A stretch of DNA of 64,000 nt, taken from positions 3,149,816-3,213,815 of the forward strand of contig BSQZ01000039.1 in assembly GCA_033239005.1 (NCBI GenBank), in the 5' to 3' direction. This document shows, piece by piece, positions 11,352-23,062 of this stretch. The notes under the pieces were generated by a model. That model did no database searches, was not told the DNA's origin, and saw only the letters and a program-made list of their open reading frames with translations. A program made the position numbers and the translations under genes. The stretch is from Lamellibrachia satsuma. Lineage: Eukaryota > Annelida > Polychaeta > Sabellida > Siboglinidae. Position 1 is the stretch's first letter, and the number at the start of each line of letters is the position of its first letter.

Positions 11352-12111
11352 CCACGTCAGAAGGGAACTTTTGCTATTTCAAGTCAGCAGGGCGGCCAGC
11401 AGGAGATGCGGGCTTTTGCGCCACCTTTTGGGCCTATATGGCAACAGGGGTTTCTTTCCAGTCAGTCTTTTTACTTTATTGTTTAAGTCAGAGACGACCG
11501 CAGGCAGCCGGGTCGCCCGTTAAGTTTAACTATGTCCCTCTGGCAGCCGCATCTCTTGAGCATACTGGCGCCCAAAGAGTCGCTCTACCACGTCGGACTG
11601 CAATGCCATGCTTTGCCAGAGTCTGTGACACGGAGCCCATGAACTCACGCCCAGGGTCCACTTGAAGTAGTGTGGGCCATTTCAGTGTCCCAGACTATAG
11701 ATGCGTGAGAGAGTGCTAGCCACCTCAGTAGAATCTTTTGAAGTCAACGGTTCAGCTTCTTTGCAACGACTGGCCACATTAACCATGATCAGGGCATATT
11801 TATTCGTCTTGTGTCGGACCCTGTCGTGTGGTTGAAACATGAGGTTGGTCTGATGCACCTCATTTGAGATAGATACATCAAACGTTGGTCGTAGTACATG
11901 GCGAGGGGCCGGAAGGTAGATCTGCCAGAGTGCCCGCTTTTTCAGCCAAGCCTGTATCGCATCTTCAGAGACCATGGCAGCCAAAGCAAGTTTTTTGATA
12001 GCCGCAATTCCTTTCCAGTACCCCTTGGGGCTGTAGTATATCCGTGAAAACTTATTATCCATTTGTCATCGAAGCGAGAGGTTCTGCCCCCCCCCCCCGC
12101 TGCGCAGTCCT

Positions 12112-12372
12112 CTAGCAATGCATTCCTTTGGCGCACAAAAAAGTACCGGTGCCATACGACGAGGAGCTCATAAGCGCCTCGGTAATTTGGCGAGTCTGTA
12201 GGCGACTTGTGCAGTCGGCCCATTCCCAAGATGACGAAGGCGATCTCGCGGTCTTTCTGGTTATCCGACGGCAAGTCACTAAGTCACTAAGCGTCGGCTC
12301 TAGGCCAAGGGGTTTGCCCGTGACCTGAGCATACTCACGGATTGCGGCGTCAATATCCGGGAACGTGCGCAC
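12112..12372 (-). pseudogene. ORF remnant of degraded virus-like element
   Basis: An 86-codon frame starts MRTFPDIDAAIREYAQVTGKP and then drifts into low-information sequence, with a C-run near 12,090. It sits between the integrase and membrane-protein remnants and is probably a frameshifted piece of a small element gene. No function is assigned. Confidence 0.3.
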
Positions 12373-12615
12373 AGCACGCTGCTGGCGGCGGAGTTCTTCA
12401 TTGATCCAGTCAAGGCGATGTGTTCTTCTTTGAGACCATTCAGCATGAGCGGCATGGAGTTGTTATATGGCTTTGTCGTGGCGATTGCGCTCTTAATCAA
12501 GACCCGAACGTCTCAATAAGGAGAATAGGTAAATTTTACCAGGTAAATGCGACTGCATTCACAATGGCGTCGGTTACCAGCAACGCCATCGATGTAAGTA
12601 TGTCCAGAGGACAGG

Positions 12616-12855
12616 CTACTTTAATATGTCTGCGGGGATGATACCCTGCTTGACAAGCATGTCCTTCGTGGCCGTGGCCAGACCCAAGTCGAGCACAACC
12701 AGTCCGATGTCCCTTGCCGTAAAATCGAGGTTGCGGGCTTCCCCACCCATTACCATTTTGCCCAGACGCGCATAGCCCATGGCCAGGCCAGATACGACAG
12801 CTGAGCGGTAGGCCGCATTTACGAGCATTAATCCGTCGGTGGATGCCATTACCAT
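12616..12855 (-). CDS. Small membrane-type protein of degraded element
   Basis: The 79-codon frame has two hydrophobic stretches: LMLVNAAYRSAVVSGLAMGY near the start, and DIGLVVLDLGLATATKDML before a VKQGIIPADILK tail. It resembles small hydrophobic proteins that I associate with this element type in cnidarians. It could be a virion or membrane protein. Function is unknown, and the second Met (residue 3) may be the true start. Confidence 0.45.
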   Translation of the reverse strand: MVMASTDGLMLVNAAYRSAVVSGLAMGYARLGKMVMGGEARNLDFTARDIGLVVLDLGLATATKDMLVKQGIIPADILK

Positions 12856-12898
12856 TGCATATAGAATGGGTCTCGCTCTACATATAATTGCTTAGTCG

Positions 12899-13138
12899 CT
12901 ATTCCAGCTGCCGCAGTTGGAACGGCGGGTTTGGTCGTTGCTGCCCCTGTTCCAGCAACCGCTGCGCGCTTCTTGACATGGGACAGTTGCCATAAACCCC
13001 TGCGATTCCCAGACCACCAAGTACATACAACGTCCGTTGTGTTGGGCCGGGTGATCGAGTGGGCTTGACAGTATCTGCCTTGTCAGCGATGATCTCGGGG
13101 TTCTCCATCGGTTCCCGCGGCTCTGATGGTTGCCGCAT
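12899..13138 (-). CDS. Small single-pass protein of degraded element
   Basis: The 79-codon frame has a Pro/Glu-rich N-terminus, one short hydrophobic segment (LYVLGGLGIAGVYG) and a Gln/Arg-rich tail. It lies directly upstream of the preceding membrane-type gene on the same strand. No recognised domain. Confidence 0.35.
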   Translation of the reverse strand: MRQPSEPREPMENPEIIADKADTVKPTRSPGPTQRTLYVLGGLGIAGVYGNCPMSRSAQRLLEQGQQRPNPPFQLRQLE

Positions 13139-13381
13139 TGCCGCCTTGGCCCCTCATAGCTATGCGAGCAGCGTTTCTTGTTTCGCTTTCCGTGCGGCAG
13201 CGCACCTTCACCCCGCTTCTACGTTTTTGGGGTCCTTCATCCCGCTCGTTTCGATGGTCGCAGGCGTCGGGCCTGTCTCTCCAGCGTTGTTGTCGTTTCG
13301 TCCGACATTTTCAGGTATTGTCCTGTCACACATGTCCTAATTGGCAGTGCTTAGCCGTGGTGAGGGCAGCCGTTAGCGGGG

Positions 13382-13657
13382 CTAAGAACATGCCATATTT
13401 GTGGTAAAGCTCGCAGGTAGCAGCGGACAGCGCGTGCTCAACAAATGGGTCGGCCTCGAGGTCGGCAACAACTTGGGCTGGTTCTCAGAGGAGAGCTGGA
13501 TGAACATACTAGCTGTACCTGTATAAAACTGGAGGGTTGCAGTTTTCAAAGTATTTGTCATTACAGCCCCGAGCCTCGCTTCATAGCGAGCGTAAAGCTG
13601 CTCGACCTCTTCGTCTGTCATAATTTCGACCTGGTCTGCTGCGACGCTCCGCTCCAA
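13382..13657 (-). pseudogene. Alpha-helical protein remnant of degraded element
   Basis: The frame begins MERSVAADQVEIMTDEEVEQL and continues YARYEARLGAVMTNTL, an acidic-then-amphipathic pattern. The last third is frame-shifted nonsense. I recall similar TDEEVEELYARYEARLG proteins beside this integrase type. Function unknown. Confidence 0.4.
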
Positions 13658-13683
13658 ATACTGTTCAGCCTGCCCCCCTACGG

Positions 13684-13896
13684 TCAGCGCCGCAAGCAGC
13701 TCTCGCTTTTTAGCGTCGGCTCGCGCGGGAACCGTCTTTGCCGCGGGACGACTGGGACAGTCTCATCTTTAAGCAGTTGATCAAGAAGTTCGTCACAGTC
13801 CATCTTTTCCGCAATCACTCCAAATTTTGATGCAACCATACCAGCCCGCCTTCTGAGTCTAACATATTTGTAGATTCCCCCAACCCAAGACACCAA
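13684..13896 (-). pseudogene. Small basic protein remnant
   Basis: The 70-codon frame begins MVSWVGGIYKYVRLRRRAG and contains MDCDELLDQLLKDE. Strand and spacing fit the same transcription unit as its neighbours. Unrecognised. Confidence 0.3.
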
Positions 13897-13938
13897 AAAC
13901 GAAGCTCTTGGTGCTCAGTAGGAGCGCTTGCATCTGTT

Positions 13939-14560
13939 CTACGGGCACAGCACCTTGTAAGCAACCTGTTGATAAGTTTTCAGTAGGAACTTCGCATGCT
14001 TCGGCTCAGCCAACAGCGGGCGAACTGAATCACGTCGTTCTCTCGGAGGGCGTCCTCCAACGAGTCTCTGTCTTTGCAATGGAACAGAGTCATCCACCGG
14101 GTCTGTTCTCTGAGGTCCTTCAGAACCGTATTGTACTTATAGGTCAAGGACCAGACACTCTGCTCTGCATGTCGGCAGCTAAAGGCCAGCTCGGATATAG
14201 CATATATTTCTTCTTTGTTAGGGCCTGGCTCGCGGCACAGTCGTCTATGATGTACAAGGTGGGCTCGCCCGCGAACAGTTTATTGAACGCCCGCAGGTAA
14301 CCGTGGATTCGATCGCCCGAGTCGACGATTTTGACCTCGGGGTTGGGCCTGGTATGTTTTGTTGTGCCGCACGGACAATTAAACGGAACATTAAGAAAAT
14401 GACCACATTGGAAGTTTTTTCCAAGGGCCTGTTTTCCCCGAATGCTACATCATTAAACAATTCACGCAGATACTGCTTATACTGTACTACACGATTGCAT
14501 GATAACAACTTAAACATTTTAATGATGCTCATTACTTTACAAGATTTTAAAGAGTTTTAT
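13939..14560 (-). pseudogene. Packaging-type (FtsK/HerA-like) ATPase remnant
   Basis: Minus-strand translation between about 14,300 and 13,939 gives a Walker-B-like LYIIDDCAAS block. Past small frameshifts it continues with ELAFSCRHAEQSVW, YNTVLKDLREQTRW and FHCKDRDSLEDALREND. This series matches the C-terminal half of A32-like DNA-packaging ATPases of Polinton-type elements. A convincing Walker A was not located in the remaining 5' part (14,300-14,560). At least two frameshifts disrupt it. If intact it would pump element DNA into capsids. Confidence 0.6.
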
Positions 14561-15412
14561 ACATTTGTTTCAGCTCACGACTAATCAAGTACATTGTCAC
14601 ATTGATACAGATCATTACTTACTGCAAGAGTCGCGTTAGATGAGTATATAATGGCATGGCTACGCTGTTTTGCTTCACAGCACAGTACCTAGACATTCCC
14701 TACGACGAATACAAAAACACTTTTTATATGCGTATTCACGTTGAGCTGCGCATTCATTTTGTTGCGGGATTTTCAGAACTGAAGGTTGAATGACACACTG
14801 GTCAAAAAGTTGCATATAGACTATTCTAATCACAGTTTGCAACGGAAAGAGAAATATGGTTATTTTAAGTATCTGGTGCTAAAGATGGTTCCAAGGAAAC
14901 GTAGCGTAGTTGCAGAAGACAAAATGTCCGCATTCGACGACAAAATATATGATGCGATAGGAGAAACTGAATTAAAACAATACATCCGCTTCACGAAATA
15001 CAATCCAAAGTTAAAATATATCATGAACAAGGTGAAAGTATCGAAACCGCCAGATGGATATAGCTTTCACGCAGAGGTTTTTTTTCGTTGACATACATCC
15101 TTATCGAAGGACGCAATGGGAAAGCTCCGACAGGGGGCGGTAGCGGCTTCCTCGTTGCAAGCGAGTCAGTGTAAAAAAAAATTAGTCGATACCGATACCG
15201 ATACAGTTCTTCAATGACACGTATATAGCGCAGTGCCCCCTACCGGAATATACGTGCCGAAACATAAGTGTGTGGCTCCAGTACTCTATTTTCACGTCAT
15301 ACAATAAAATAATAATAATAATACAGCATTTTTAAAAGCGTTAATTCCCACTATATGGATCAATGCGCTGTACATGGTATAAAGTACTATTTAAATATAA
15401 ACACACATGTGT
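14561..15412. other. Stretch with one unrecognised short ORF
   Basis: A 101-codon plus-strand frame at 14,786-15,091 is Lys-rich (KKLHIDYSNH, KMVPRKRSVV) and resembles nothing I recognise. The remainder is noncoding. Confidence 0.3.
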
Positions 15413-15416
15413 GTGT

Positions 15417-15502
<86 letters not shown>
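15413..15502. repeat. (ATACAT)n / (AT)n microsatellite
   Basis: Tandem ATACAT units followed by pure AT dinucleotides. Confidence 0.9.
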
Positions 15503-15559
15503 CTCTTCATTTACATATATTTGAAGTGACTAATAAAAAGGTGAGTCTTTAAAGTCTTC

Positions 15560-16862
15560 CGAAAAATTGTTAGCGTCTTGGAATTACGAATGTCTGCGGG
15601 CAATGAATTCCAAAGTCGAGGCGCTGTTGAGTCGCCTCACTGTTTCCACTTGGTCTCCCGGCACAGCTGGATTGTAGGATGCATATAGCTGAATGTCATC
15701 CGCATATTTGTGGTAGTGTACTCCGTGTCTTCTGAATATGCGCTGCATGGGTGTGCTGTAAAGAGTAAACATAACTGGCCCAAGGACCGAGCCCTGTGGT
15801 ACACCACACTGTAGAGGAATATGCTCTGATGTTGTTGAATCAATCTGGATGCGATAGGTGCGGTCTTCCATGTATGTCCGGAATCAAGCTAGTGCCGTTC
15901 CACGCACACCGTATTCACCTTGCAGAAGTTTCAACAAGTGTGCATGATCGATAGTGTCGAATGCTGCTGATAAATCTAGCATAACAAGCATGGTTCCTGT
16001 CAAGAGCTCCTGCGATGTCATGCTTTACTCTCATCAGGGCTGTCTCAGTACTATGCAACGTCTTGTAAGCACACTGGTATTCTTCGTGCAGTCCATTCAT
16101 AGTTACGTGTTCTGTTAGCCGATGGACTGCAACTTTCTCTAACACTGCCGATGAACGCTATGTTGGAGACTGGTATGTAGCTTTTAGCAGGTCTTTATTT
16201 ATCGTGTCACTTTTCTGCAGTGGTTTCACAACTGCAGTTTTCAGCGTGTTAGGAAATATTCCTTGTTCGAAGCTGTTATTTTCTATTGCCACCAAATAGG
16301 GAATGTGGATATGCAGCGTTCTCCTCAGGAGTTCAGTTGGACAGGGATCCAGACTGCATGTCCTTGAGGGGCACAGTTTGATGAAGTTCCTCAGTTCCTC
16401 GTCAGTCGTATGTAGTAGTCGATTTAGTTGGCATGATTCTGGTTATCTGCCAACATCGAATTCTTTATCACTTATCAGCTTCTCATGGATCTGCACTCTG
16501 ATTCCTTGCATTTTTTCAGCGAAGTAAGATTGTGGTCGAATCGTGCTCGGTGGCTTTAGCAGGGTGTTGACCACACGAAAGCATGTCCGCTGGTCAAGTG
16601 ATAACAACACTGATTCATAGTGAACCCGCTTAGCTCGGGTAATCGTGGCGTTTACATCTGTTCGGGGTTGTACATAAATCTGTCGATGGATCCCGAGCTT
16701 CATTTCCGCAGCAGTATGGAACTCCTGGCTCTCAAGAAACAGCAAAATTAATTTTGCTAATGGATCGCTTCTTTGACTGTCTGAATTCCAGGAATCTGAG
16801 CGAAGCTGACCGCACAAAGAAACCAGAGCTGTTGCCTTATATAAGGGTTGATGATCCACGAT
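15560..16862 (-). pseudogene. Decayed LINE reverse transcriptase
   Basis: The minus strand encodes, in broken frames, a linker before the RT (16,443-16,859), then LEKVAVHRLTEHV, AYKTLHSTETALMRVKHD, the palm motif VPQGSVLGPVMFTLY and the catalytic YADDIQLY (15,584-15,871). This order is that of jockey/CR1-type LINE RTs. Frameshifts separate each block and the C-terminal part is gone, so it is inactive although the YADD is preserved. Confidence 0.8.
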
Positions 16863-18574
16863 TTATCTGACCTTCACTTCCAACATTTGAAAGAAATGCA
16901 TTTTTATTTAAGGTGATCAACCCTCCTCTGCTCAATGTGCTTGTGAGGCTGACTTCAGCATCCTGCACAGTCTTATAAACACAGCCAGTTTTAGTCATGT
17001 GCTGCATACATTCCAGTTGTTCTGTTCTAGAAACTGTTTGTATCTACTGGAAAGTGTTCTGCTTTATTTGTTTTGCGCTACACTCCGTGCAATGTAGTTG
17101 ACTATGTTCTGGATGTCTTCGGTAATGCTCTTGCACTGGTCTTCATTGGAAAACTGTGGTGAAACAGGGTAGTTCAGCATGACAAGATGCTCAAATATCT
17201 TGAGACGAAGTTATGTTGCATTTGCAGGAGACCCTGTCAGTTCTATTACAGACTGCATATGTTTCTCTGTGATAGTTGCTCCATGCCTTTTCCCTTGCAG
17301 AACTTAATTAAGTAATGGCTTATTATGTGTACAAGCACACTGAATGATTAGATTGACATTGTGCTAGATGTAGACTGTAACTGAGTCAATGAATGTGTGT
17401 TGATCATAAGTATGTGTTGCTGTTTAACAGTTCATGTACAAATGTGAATGCTAGCACATTCATAATTGCATGCATATTTAAAATAATTCAAGCTTTGTTT
17501 GTTTGAAATATTATTATATATGTGTGGAAAGCAAATTTTGTATTGGTGTGTTTGTTGAATGTGTGCAAATGGTTGAAGTGTGAGTGTTCACCCCTACAAT
17601 TACATGTATACAAGTTCAATCTCATTCCTTTTTTGCTGTTATCTATGTGTAATCTGGCCCATATACAGCCTGCACTTACTTTGTACTGTCTCAAAGAAGT
17701 GTATCTTGCTGGTTGACTGGTTCTTGATCTTTGCTTGTGCCGAACATACCTCATTGATGATGTCTAATGTGGCATATGGACAGATTAAATCAGTTATTAT
17801 ACACAAGGTTGACATGCACGTTCTGATTACCCAGAAGCAGACAAAATCATATTACACAGAGGCAGAGAAAATTGTTGCCACAACTCCTGTCTTTCTACTC
17901 CCTGCTGACACAAACAAACAACCCTTAATACAGAACATGTCATCCAATTCTTGGGATACACATCCACCTTAATTCTTCAATATGTTATAAGATATTAGAG
18001 CAAGTGCGAACGGCTATAGCTATTAGTAAAATTGCATTAAAACATGCATGATCATTTCAAACACAAGTGTGGCTGAAATGCCAAATAACAAAACAAAAAA
18101 CAATTATTCATTCTACTTTTATTATTCAATATTGTATTTACACTCACCTTGAACACATGGGGTTTGTTTGTTTACTTTGTTCTTGAGGCCTTCACATCAA
18201 GTTGATCATTCATTTGAGAAGAATGTTCTTGTACACACAGAAGCTAAATTGTCATATCTTAATGAATGAGTCATTCAATTCTTAAGGATATTAGCATATA
18301 CTCAAACGCAGTCTGAGATGTCCCCTGCTGAAAATCCATCCGTCTCAAACGCATATGATTTCATAAATTATCACATTATTTTATGAAAGAAAGATATAGT
18401 CCATGCCTAGAGGTGCTTTGACTTAAAATGTAAACTGTAGAACAAAATCAACATTAAACTTACCGCAAGAATCGCATCGATGTCCAGCTCCATGTTGCGA
18501 AGTGAGACCGGAAGTAAACAGCTCAAACTGTCGAGCCCAAGCGGCTAACACAAACTCCACCAGAGGCGCAACGC
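16863..18574. other. Stretch without recognisable gene
   Basis: Low-complexity and AT-rich sequence. Short frames at 17,488-17,972 on both strands show no domain. Confidence 0.4.
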
Positions 18575-18942
18575 GTGGTATGCGCAAAGCGGGCAGTCCA
18601 GTAAATACAAGTCCATGGCACAGGTACGGTTAATTTCAACGCTCTGCGAACAGTTCGCTAGCGCAGTGTTGTCAGAACGGGTTGCTTATGTGTCACTTGT
18701 AGTCGACCGACCAAAGTACCACCTATAACGAAAGTTCGGAGTTTACAGTCGTCCTGATTACCAGGTGAGTGAGTGTTTGTGTTCTGTTTCGCTGTCCACG
18801 GTTGACATCGATTGATCACAGAATCCAACTGCGCCATGATTGAATTTTACAAGATTTAACAAGATTTGCCATCCAAGCCAAAGGCCCAGATGGCAAGTGG
18901 ACAAGGAAGCCATTGGCTTATCGAGAGTCCAACAATGTTCAT

Positions 18943-19647
18943 CTACTTATAGCCCGCCCTCCTGAGATATGTGTCAACCTTGTTTTTAAACATATTCACG
19001 CTGCTAGCAGTTACACAATCTGTAGACAATTTGTTCCATTCATTTATTGTCCTCTGTGAGAACGAGTGCTTTCTGATGTCCAATCTACATTGATCTTTTA
19101 CTAATTTTACCTCATGTCCTCTAGATTTGCTATCCTTCTTGAGTGAGAAAAACATATTTCTATCAATATTTTCATACCCATTCGATATCTCAAAAACTTC
19201 AGTCTGATCTCCTCTTAACCTCCTTGTCTCTAGAGTTGTTAAACCACATTCCTTCAGTCGTTCTTCATAATTAAGGTCTCTCAGTTCATCAATAATTTTA
19301 GTTGCTCTCCTTTGTATGCGTTCAAGCGTATCTATATCCTGCTTACGATATGGTCTCCATGCTTGTATACAGTATTCTAAATGAGGTCTAACTATTGCTT
19401 TATAAAGAGGTATAATTAACTTTTTTCCCTTGTATGTTATGTTTCTTCTAATCAATCCAAGAATTTGATTACCCTTTGTAGCTGCAATACCACACTGCTC
19501 TGAAACTTTCATATAAGCGCTTATTGTAACTCCTAAGTCCTTTTCTTTTACAGTAGTACCCAGAACAGTATCTCCCATTTTATAGTTTACATCCAAGTTC
19601 CCATGTCCTGTATGTAGGCATTTACATTTCCCAAAATTGAACAACAT
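18943..19647 (-). CDS. LINE RT C-terminal region
   Basis: The intact 234-codon frame contains FNFGKCKCLHTGH, DLGVTISAYMKVSEQC, LGLIRRNITYKGK, IVRPHLEYCIQAWRPY, LERIQRRATKI and LKECGLTTLETRRLRGDQTE. These are the thumb and C-terminal motifs downstream of the RT catalytic core in many animal LINEs. The RT palm itself is missing because of 5' truncation, so it cannot transpose. The frame is uninterrupted, which suggests a fairly young insertion. Confidence 0.85.
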   Translation of the reverse strand: MLFNFGKCKCLHTGHGNLDVNYKMGDTVLGTTVKEKDLGVTISAYMKVSEQCGIAATKGNQILGLIRRNITYKGKKLIIPLYKAIVRPHLEYCIQAWRPYRKQDIDTLERIQRRATKIIDELRDLNYEERLKECGLTTLETRRLRGDQTEVFEISNGYENIDRNMFFSLKKDSKSRGHEVKLVKDQCRLDIRKHSFSQRTINEWNKLSTDCVTASSVNMFKNKVDTYLRRAGYK

Positions 19648-19697
19648 CTGCCATTTCTCAGACCATTTGGCAGATGTTGTTCAATTTTGGGAAATGT
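19624..19697. repeat. 30-bp perfect fold-back
   Basis: Bases 19,624-19,653 are the exact reverse complement of 19,668-19,697, with a 14-base loop. It sits at the LINE 5' junction. Confidence 0.85.
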
Positions 19698-19892
19698 GTC
19701 GAAATAGGACGCGTTATTACAAGTGGTGGCAGGAACAGCGGGCAAAACATAGTTACACTTCCCGTTATGACTGTAATGCCTGTAATTCACAAGTTAGCCT
19801 GCCAGGCACATGAGTGAGTACATTCGACAGAGACTAACTGTATCCGTGATAGCTTTGGTAAATGCCACTTCACCCGCCCTTCAGATATGTAT

Positions 19893-20062
19893 CTTAGGCC
19901 GTGTTCACATACAACGTTAATCCGCATTAGGATGCGGATCCCAATTCGGGTAGAGCAATGTGAACACCCTTAATCCCAATTAAGCTACCCAAATTCTAAT
20001 GCGGGAAAACACGTGAATTAGGATGCGGATTAGCCAATGTGAACGCTCCGTTTGCCTTGATT
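19893..20062. mobile_element. MITE-like element
   Basis: The segment opens GGCCGTGTTCACAT and closes ATGTGAACGCTCC. Internally it carries the mirrored words ATTAGGATGCGGAT and ATCCGCATTAGG. It has no coding capacity. It separates repeat A from repeat B. Confidence 0.5.
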
Positions 20063-20069
20063 CGGCGTA

Positions 20070-21058
20070 AGACCGTAATATGTAATGCAAAAACGGATTA
20101 TGCGTGAGAGTTGACAGGTATGTAAACTTCATCACTTCACATGCAAGAAATGGCTCAACAAAATCCCACTGTTGGGGGGGGGCAATTAATGCCTAACAGC
20201 AAGGTCCTACCTAAATACATTTAACCACTGTGGCAGGTTGATTACGTTAATTAACTATTACTTTTCCGGGAATCCTGCAATAATATATCACTTATTGGTA
20301 AAGGTTAGTACATGTTGATAATAAACGGCGTGAAGTAACTGTTTAATTTTTAACGTTTAACATTTGTTCTAATGGTCAGATATATCTGGTCCCATTTTAC
20401 ACGCTAGATAAATAATTACAAATACAAATATTGTACACATGTGCATATGTACATGTACACAATGTGTAATTGCGTATAACTAAACGTCGCAAACTCTCTG
20501 TATTTAGTATACTACCCGCGAATGCCTTTTTCGCATAATATGGCATAATACATTTCTCGTTGTTTCGGTGTTCTGAAGGTGAGCCGGCAACAGAAAGTCT
20601 TTGTTTATTTTTGCCTTCATGAATAGTACATACCCCTTTTTTAAACATTGTCGCATTGTGCTAGATCTGGTATAATGAAACCATAGCATGTTACACATTT
20701 CGCCCTGTGTTGAATAATGTACTTCCCCTGGCATAAACACCAGGTAGAAGTTACCAACGGGTGTTATTGTTTGTTCTGAAAGATACGGGCAAAGTGGGGT
20801 AAACGAAGTTGCCTGAGCTTCGAAGGAGCAGTGGGTGGACTCGGCCACCCGGTCTCCTAGAGTGACGCTGCAACCAGTGAACGTCTGCGCCCCACTAAAT
20901 GTTTAGTATGTTTGCAGAAGAACACCAGTATATAGGTCGATATTATTACGCCACCATCGCTATTCGCAGTCGACCCCGATGCGCATGCACCCCTTCAGCT
21001 GACATCTTACACGATAATAATACGTGTTTCAATCAATTCAGAGCTACAGGTACATGAT
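20070..21058. repeat. 1-kb repeat B, copy 1
   Basis: This matches 62,998-64,000 in the same orientation over about 1 kb with modest divergence, including the G-run after CCCACTGTTG and the GAGCCGGCAACAGAAAGT block. No coding potential is seen, so it is probably part of a larger transposable element. Confidence 0.8.
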
Positions 21059-22780
21059 TTTGAATTAAAGCCCCACCTATGATTTGCATCGGTGCTATAC
21101 TTAATACTTCGTGCTCGTTCACTTGGAATTTGTCCAACCTGCATCATTGTTTTTTGTATTCGACGTGTTTACTTTCCCGTACCGCTCATCATCAGCAGGT
21201 GTCGGGTCTGTTGTAGACGCATGCGATTATGACTCTCTACTTCCATCGACCACAGATGTCATTCAACAGTTATTTTGTGCTCTTTCCGAACCAGGTTGCT
21301 AGACCATCAATGATTAAAAACAATTGCCGACCTCTGCTTCTTTTCCGATTAAATTATTATTCACGTTCACCAGATGTTCTAGTCTTCTCTTTCTCTTTCT
21401 CTTCTGATTGTTTATTCATTGAACATGGCGTACGTTCATATAATAACATGGGCTCTGTGTAGTACTGCCATGTCGTCTTACTTTCCGTACTGCTGTATGA
21501 CTCAAATTAATTTATTTGCCATGTATCACGATGTCGTCACGCTGTCCCAGGATGTTTATTGAGCATAAGTCTATTGCCTACAACGACGGTTCGTAAGCTT
21601 TCTTAACCGAATGTCCCAGAAGTCGCATCTCTTTGTGCTTGACACACAATATACCATTCTAAATTAATCTGGCATGTTTGAACCCCGTGAACCCACATGA
21701 CGTCACCAGTTCTAATTTGGGAACACTTGACATGTAACAAACGTGGTTTGCTTGTTTGTTTATATTTAACAATGTTGTGATCCTTTTCCCGCAAATTAGG
21801 AGCGGTGATTTTGAACAGACATGTACGATGCAACTTGCGAAACGAGTTGTTGGCATTGTAGACGGCAACATTCCTCGGCCGGGTTGAGACAAATATTCGT
21901 TGTGTTTAACTTTTAGTAAATGCAACATTAACGCACGATTTTTATGAAAAAACTGGGCGTAATATCGCATTTCATGGTAAATCAGTTCCTATAAATGTGT
22001 CATAACAAGCATGTCTTAATGTATATTTTAAGTTTGTCATTGTTTTTGTGTTTGTAATAGCACACACAGGTCAGCTAACATTCATTTCGCTGTCAAAACT
22101 TTCTGAAACACCAGAATGTAGCTATAGAGAGACAACGTATTCCGGCATTTGTTTTTATGATTTCTGAAAATCAACTACGCTCGATGAAACTAGTGAGATT
22201 GTGTAAACTGAAAACACTAAACACACACATTGATTAGTTGTGGACAGTAGGTAGATGTTGTGGCAATGCAACCGTTGGATGGGTATTCAAATACATCAAG
22301 CCCATCAACCGATTCCTGTGCACGTGGTGATAATAGCACCCAGGTGAATTCACGCGATCATTTAATTACCATTACTCACCGTAGTCGGCCCCCACCCTCT
22401 CCGGTATACACGAAAGCCACCGAAGCGAAACTGAGGGTTATTTCTAAGGGTTGTCTAAATCAGGTGCGACTAATTATACTGGCTGAATTGTCCTGTCAGG
22501 CAACCACCTGACGGGGTTCCCAAGTGGTGTTTATCTGGGATATTTCGAGAGAGAAAGTGTTGGTTGGCAGTGTTCGTCAGATCTATAATTTCTCAGAAGT
22601 ACCCAACAACTGTCGTAAATCGTTGGATCCAAGGAAAACATTTCGTTTCAGCTGAATACATGCAGGGACATGCATAAATTACACCAATTGTTCAGCAAAC
22701 AATTGAAATTTAGGATGTGATCAACGTCTCATAGCGTTACGTTCTTATTGCGATGATCAATGTGTGCACGTGCATACACA
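21059..22780. other. Stretch without recognisable gene
   Basis: Only short frames without domains. Confidence 0.4.
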
Positions 22781-22784
22781 CACA

Positions 22785-23062
22785 ACTCGTACGGATGCAA
22801 GAACTCACAAACACACACACGCGCGCAGACACACGCGCATGCACACGCACATGCATGCATAAAAAAAACACACACACACACTCACATACATACATACACT
22901 CACGCACCCACCAACGCACGCACATACAGACACACACACAAAAACACACAAATACACTCAAACACACATATATATACACGCGCACGCACGCACACACGCA
23001 CGCATACGCGCGCATACATGCACGCACGCAAGCAAGCACAAAACCCACACACACATAAAAAA
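22785..23062. repeat. (CA)n-rich compound microsatellite
   Basis: CA dinucleotides are interspersed with ACGC, CATA and CGCA units. Long apparent frames here are artefacts of the repeat. Confidence 0.9.

Larger units (their letters stand above)
9725..12062 (-). pseudogene. Retroviral-type integrase, split by hAT insertion
   Basis: The N-terminal part (11,682-12,062) opens with an IYYSPKGYWKG block, then an ALWQIYLPAP segment, VHQTNLMFQPHD and KYALIMVNVASRCKEAEPL. Past a frameshift near 11,690 comes LQVDPGREFMG, which carries the second acidic residue of the DDE core. The C-terminal DNA-binding part reads on the other side of the hAT element (about 9,725-9,960), with DPVWSLNMYRLGR and ARGFVREELLVVP. 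The enzyme would insert element DNA into chromosomes. The split, frameshifts and stops make it non-functional. This integrase type is distinct from the chromodomain integrase at 39,839-40,944. Confidence 0.7.
9723..14560 (-). mobile_element. Degraded Polinton/adintovirus-like element
   Basis: Minus-strand fragments occur in the order packaging-type ATPase, several short proteins, two membrane-type proteins, and a retroviral-type integrase. This gene set occurs in virus-like integrated elements that I recall from cnidarian and molluscan genomes, related to Polintons/adintoviruses. No polymerase or capsid gene is seen, so the copy is partial. Many frameshifts and stops show age. The left boundary is the break in direct repeat D. 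The right boundary was not resolved, and no terminal inverted repeats were found. Confidence 0.6.
18851..19697 (-). mobile_element. 5'-truncated LINE insertion
   Basis: About 850 bp of minus-strand LINE sits inside repeat A. It ends at the left in a short tail made of AAATCTTGT repeats, as CR1-like elements do. Its upstream end (right side) is a 30-bp inverted fold-back at 19,624-19,697, consistent with truncation plus inversion during reverse transcription. Confidence 0.75.
18575..19905. repeat. Dispersed repeat A, copy 2 (split)
   Basis: The repeat runs from about 18,575 to CATGATTGAATTT near 18,850 and resumes at GTGTCGAAATAGGACGCG near 19,696. The intact copies are continuous there. The interruption is a LINE 3' end. 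Confidence 0.7.
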
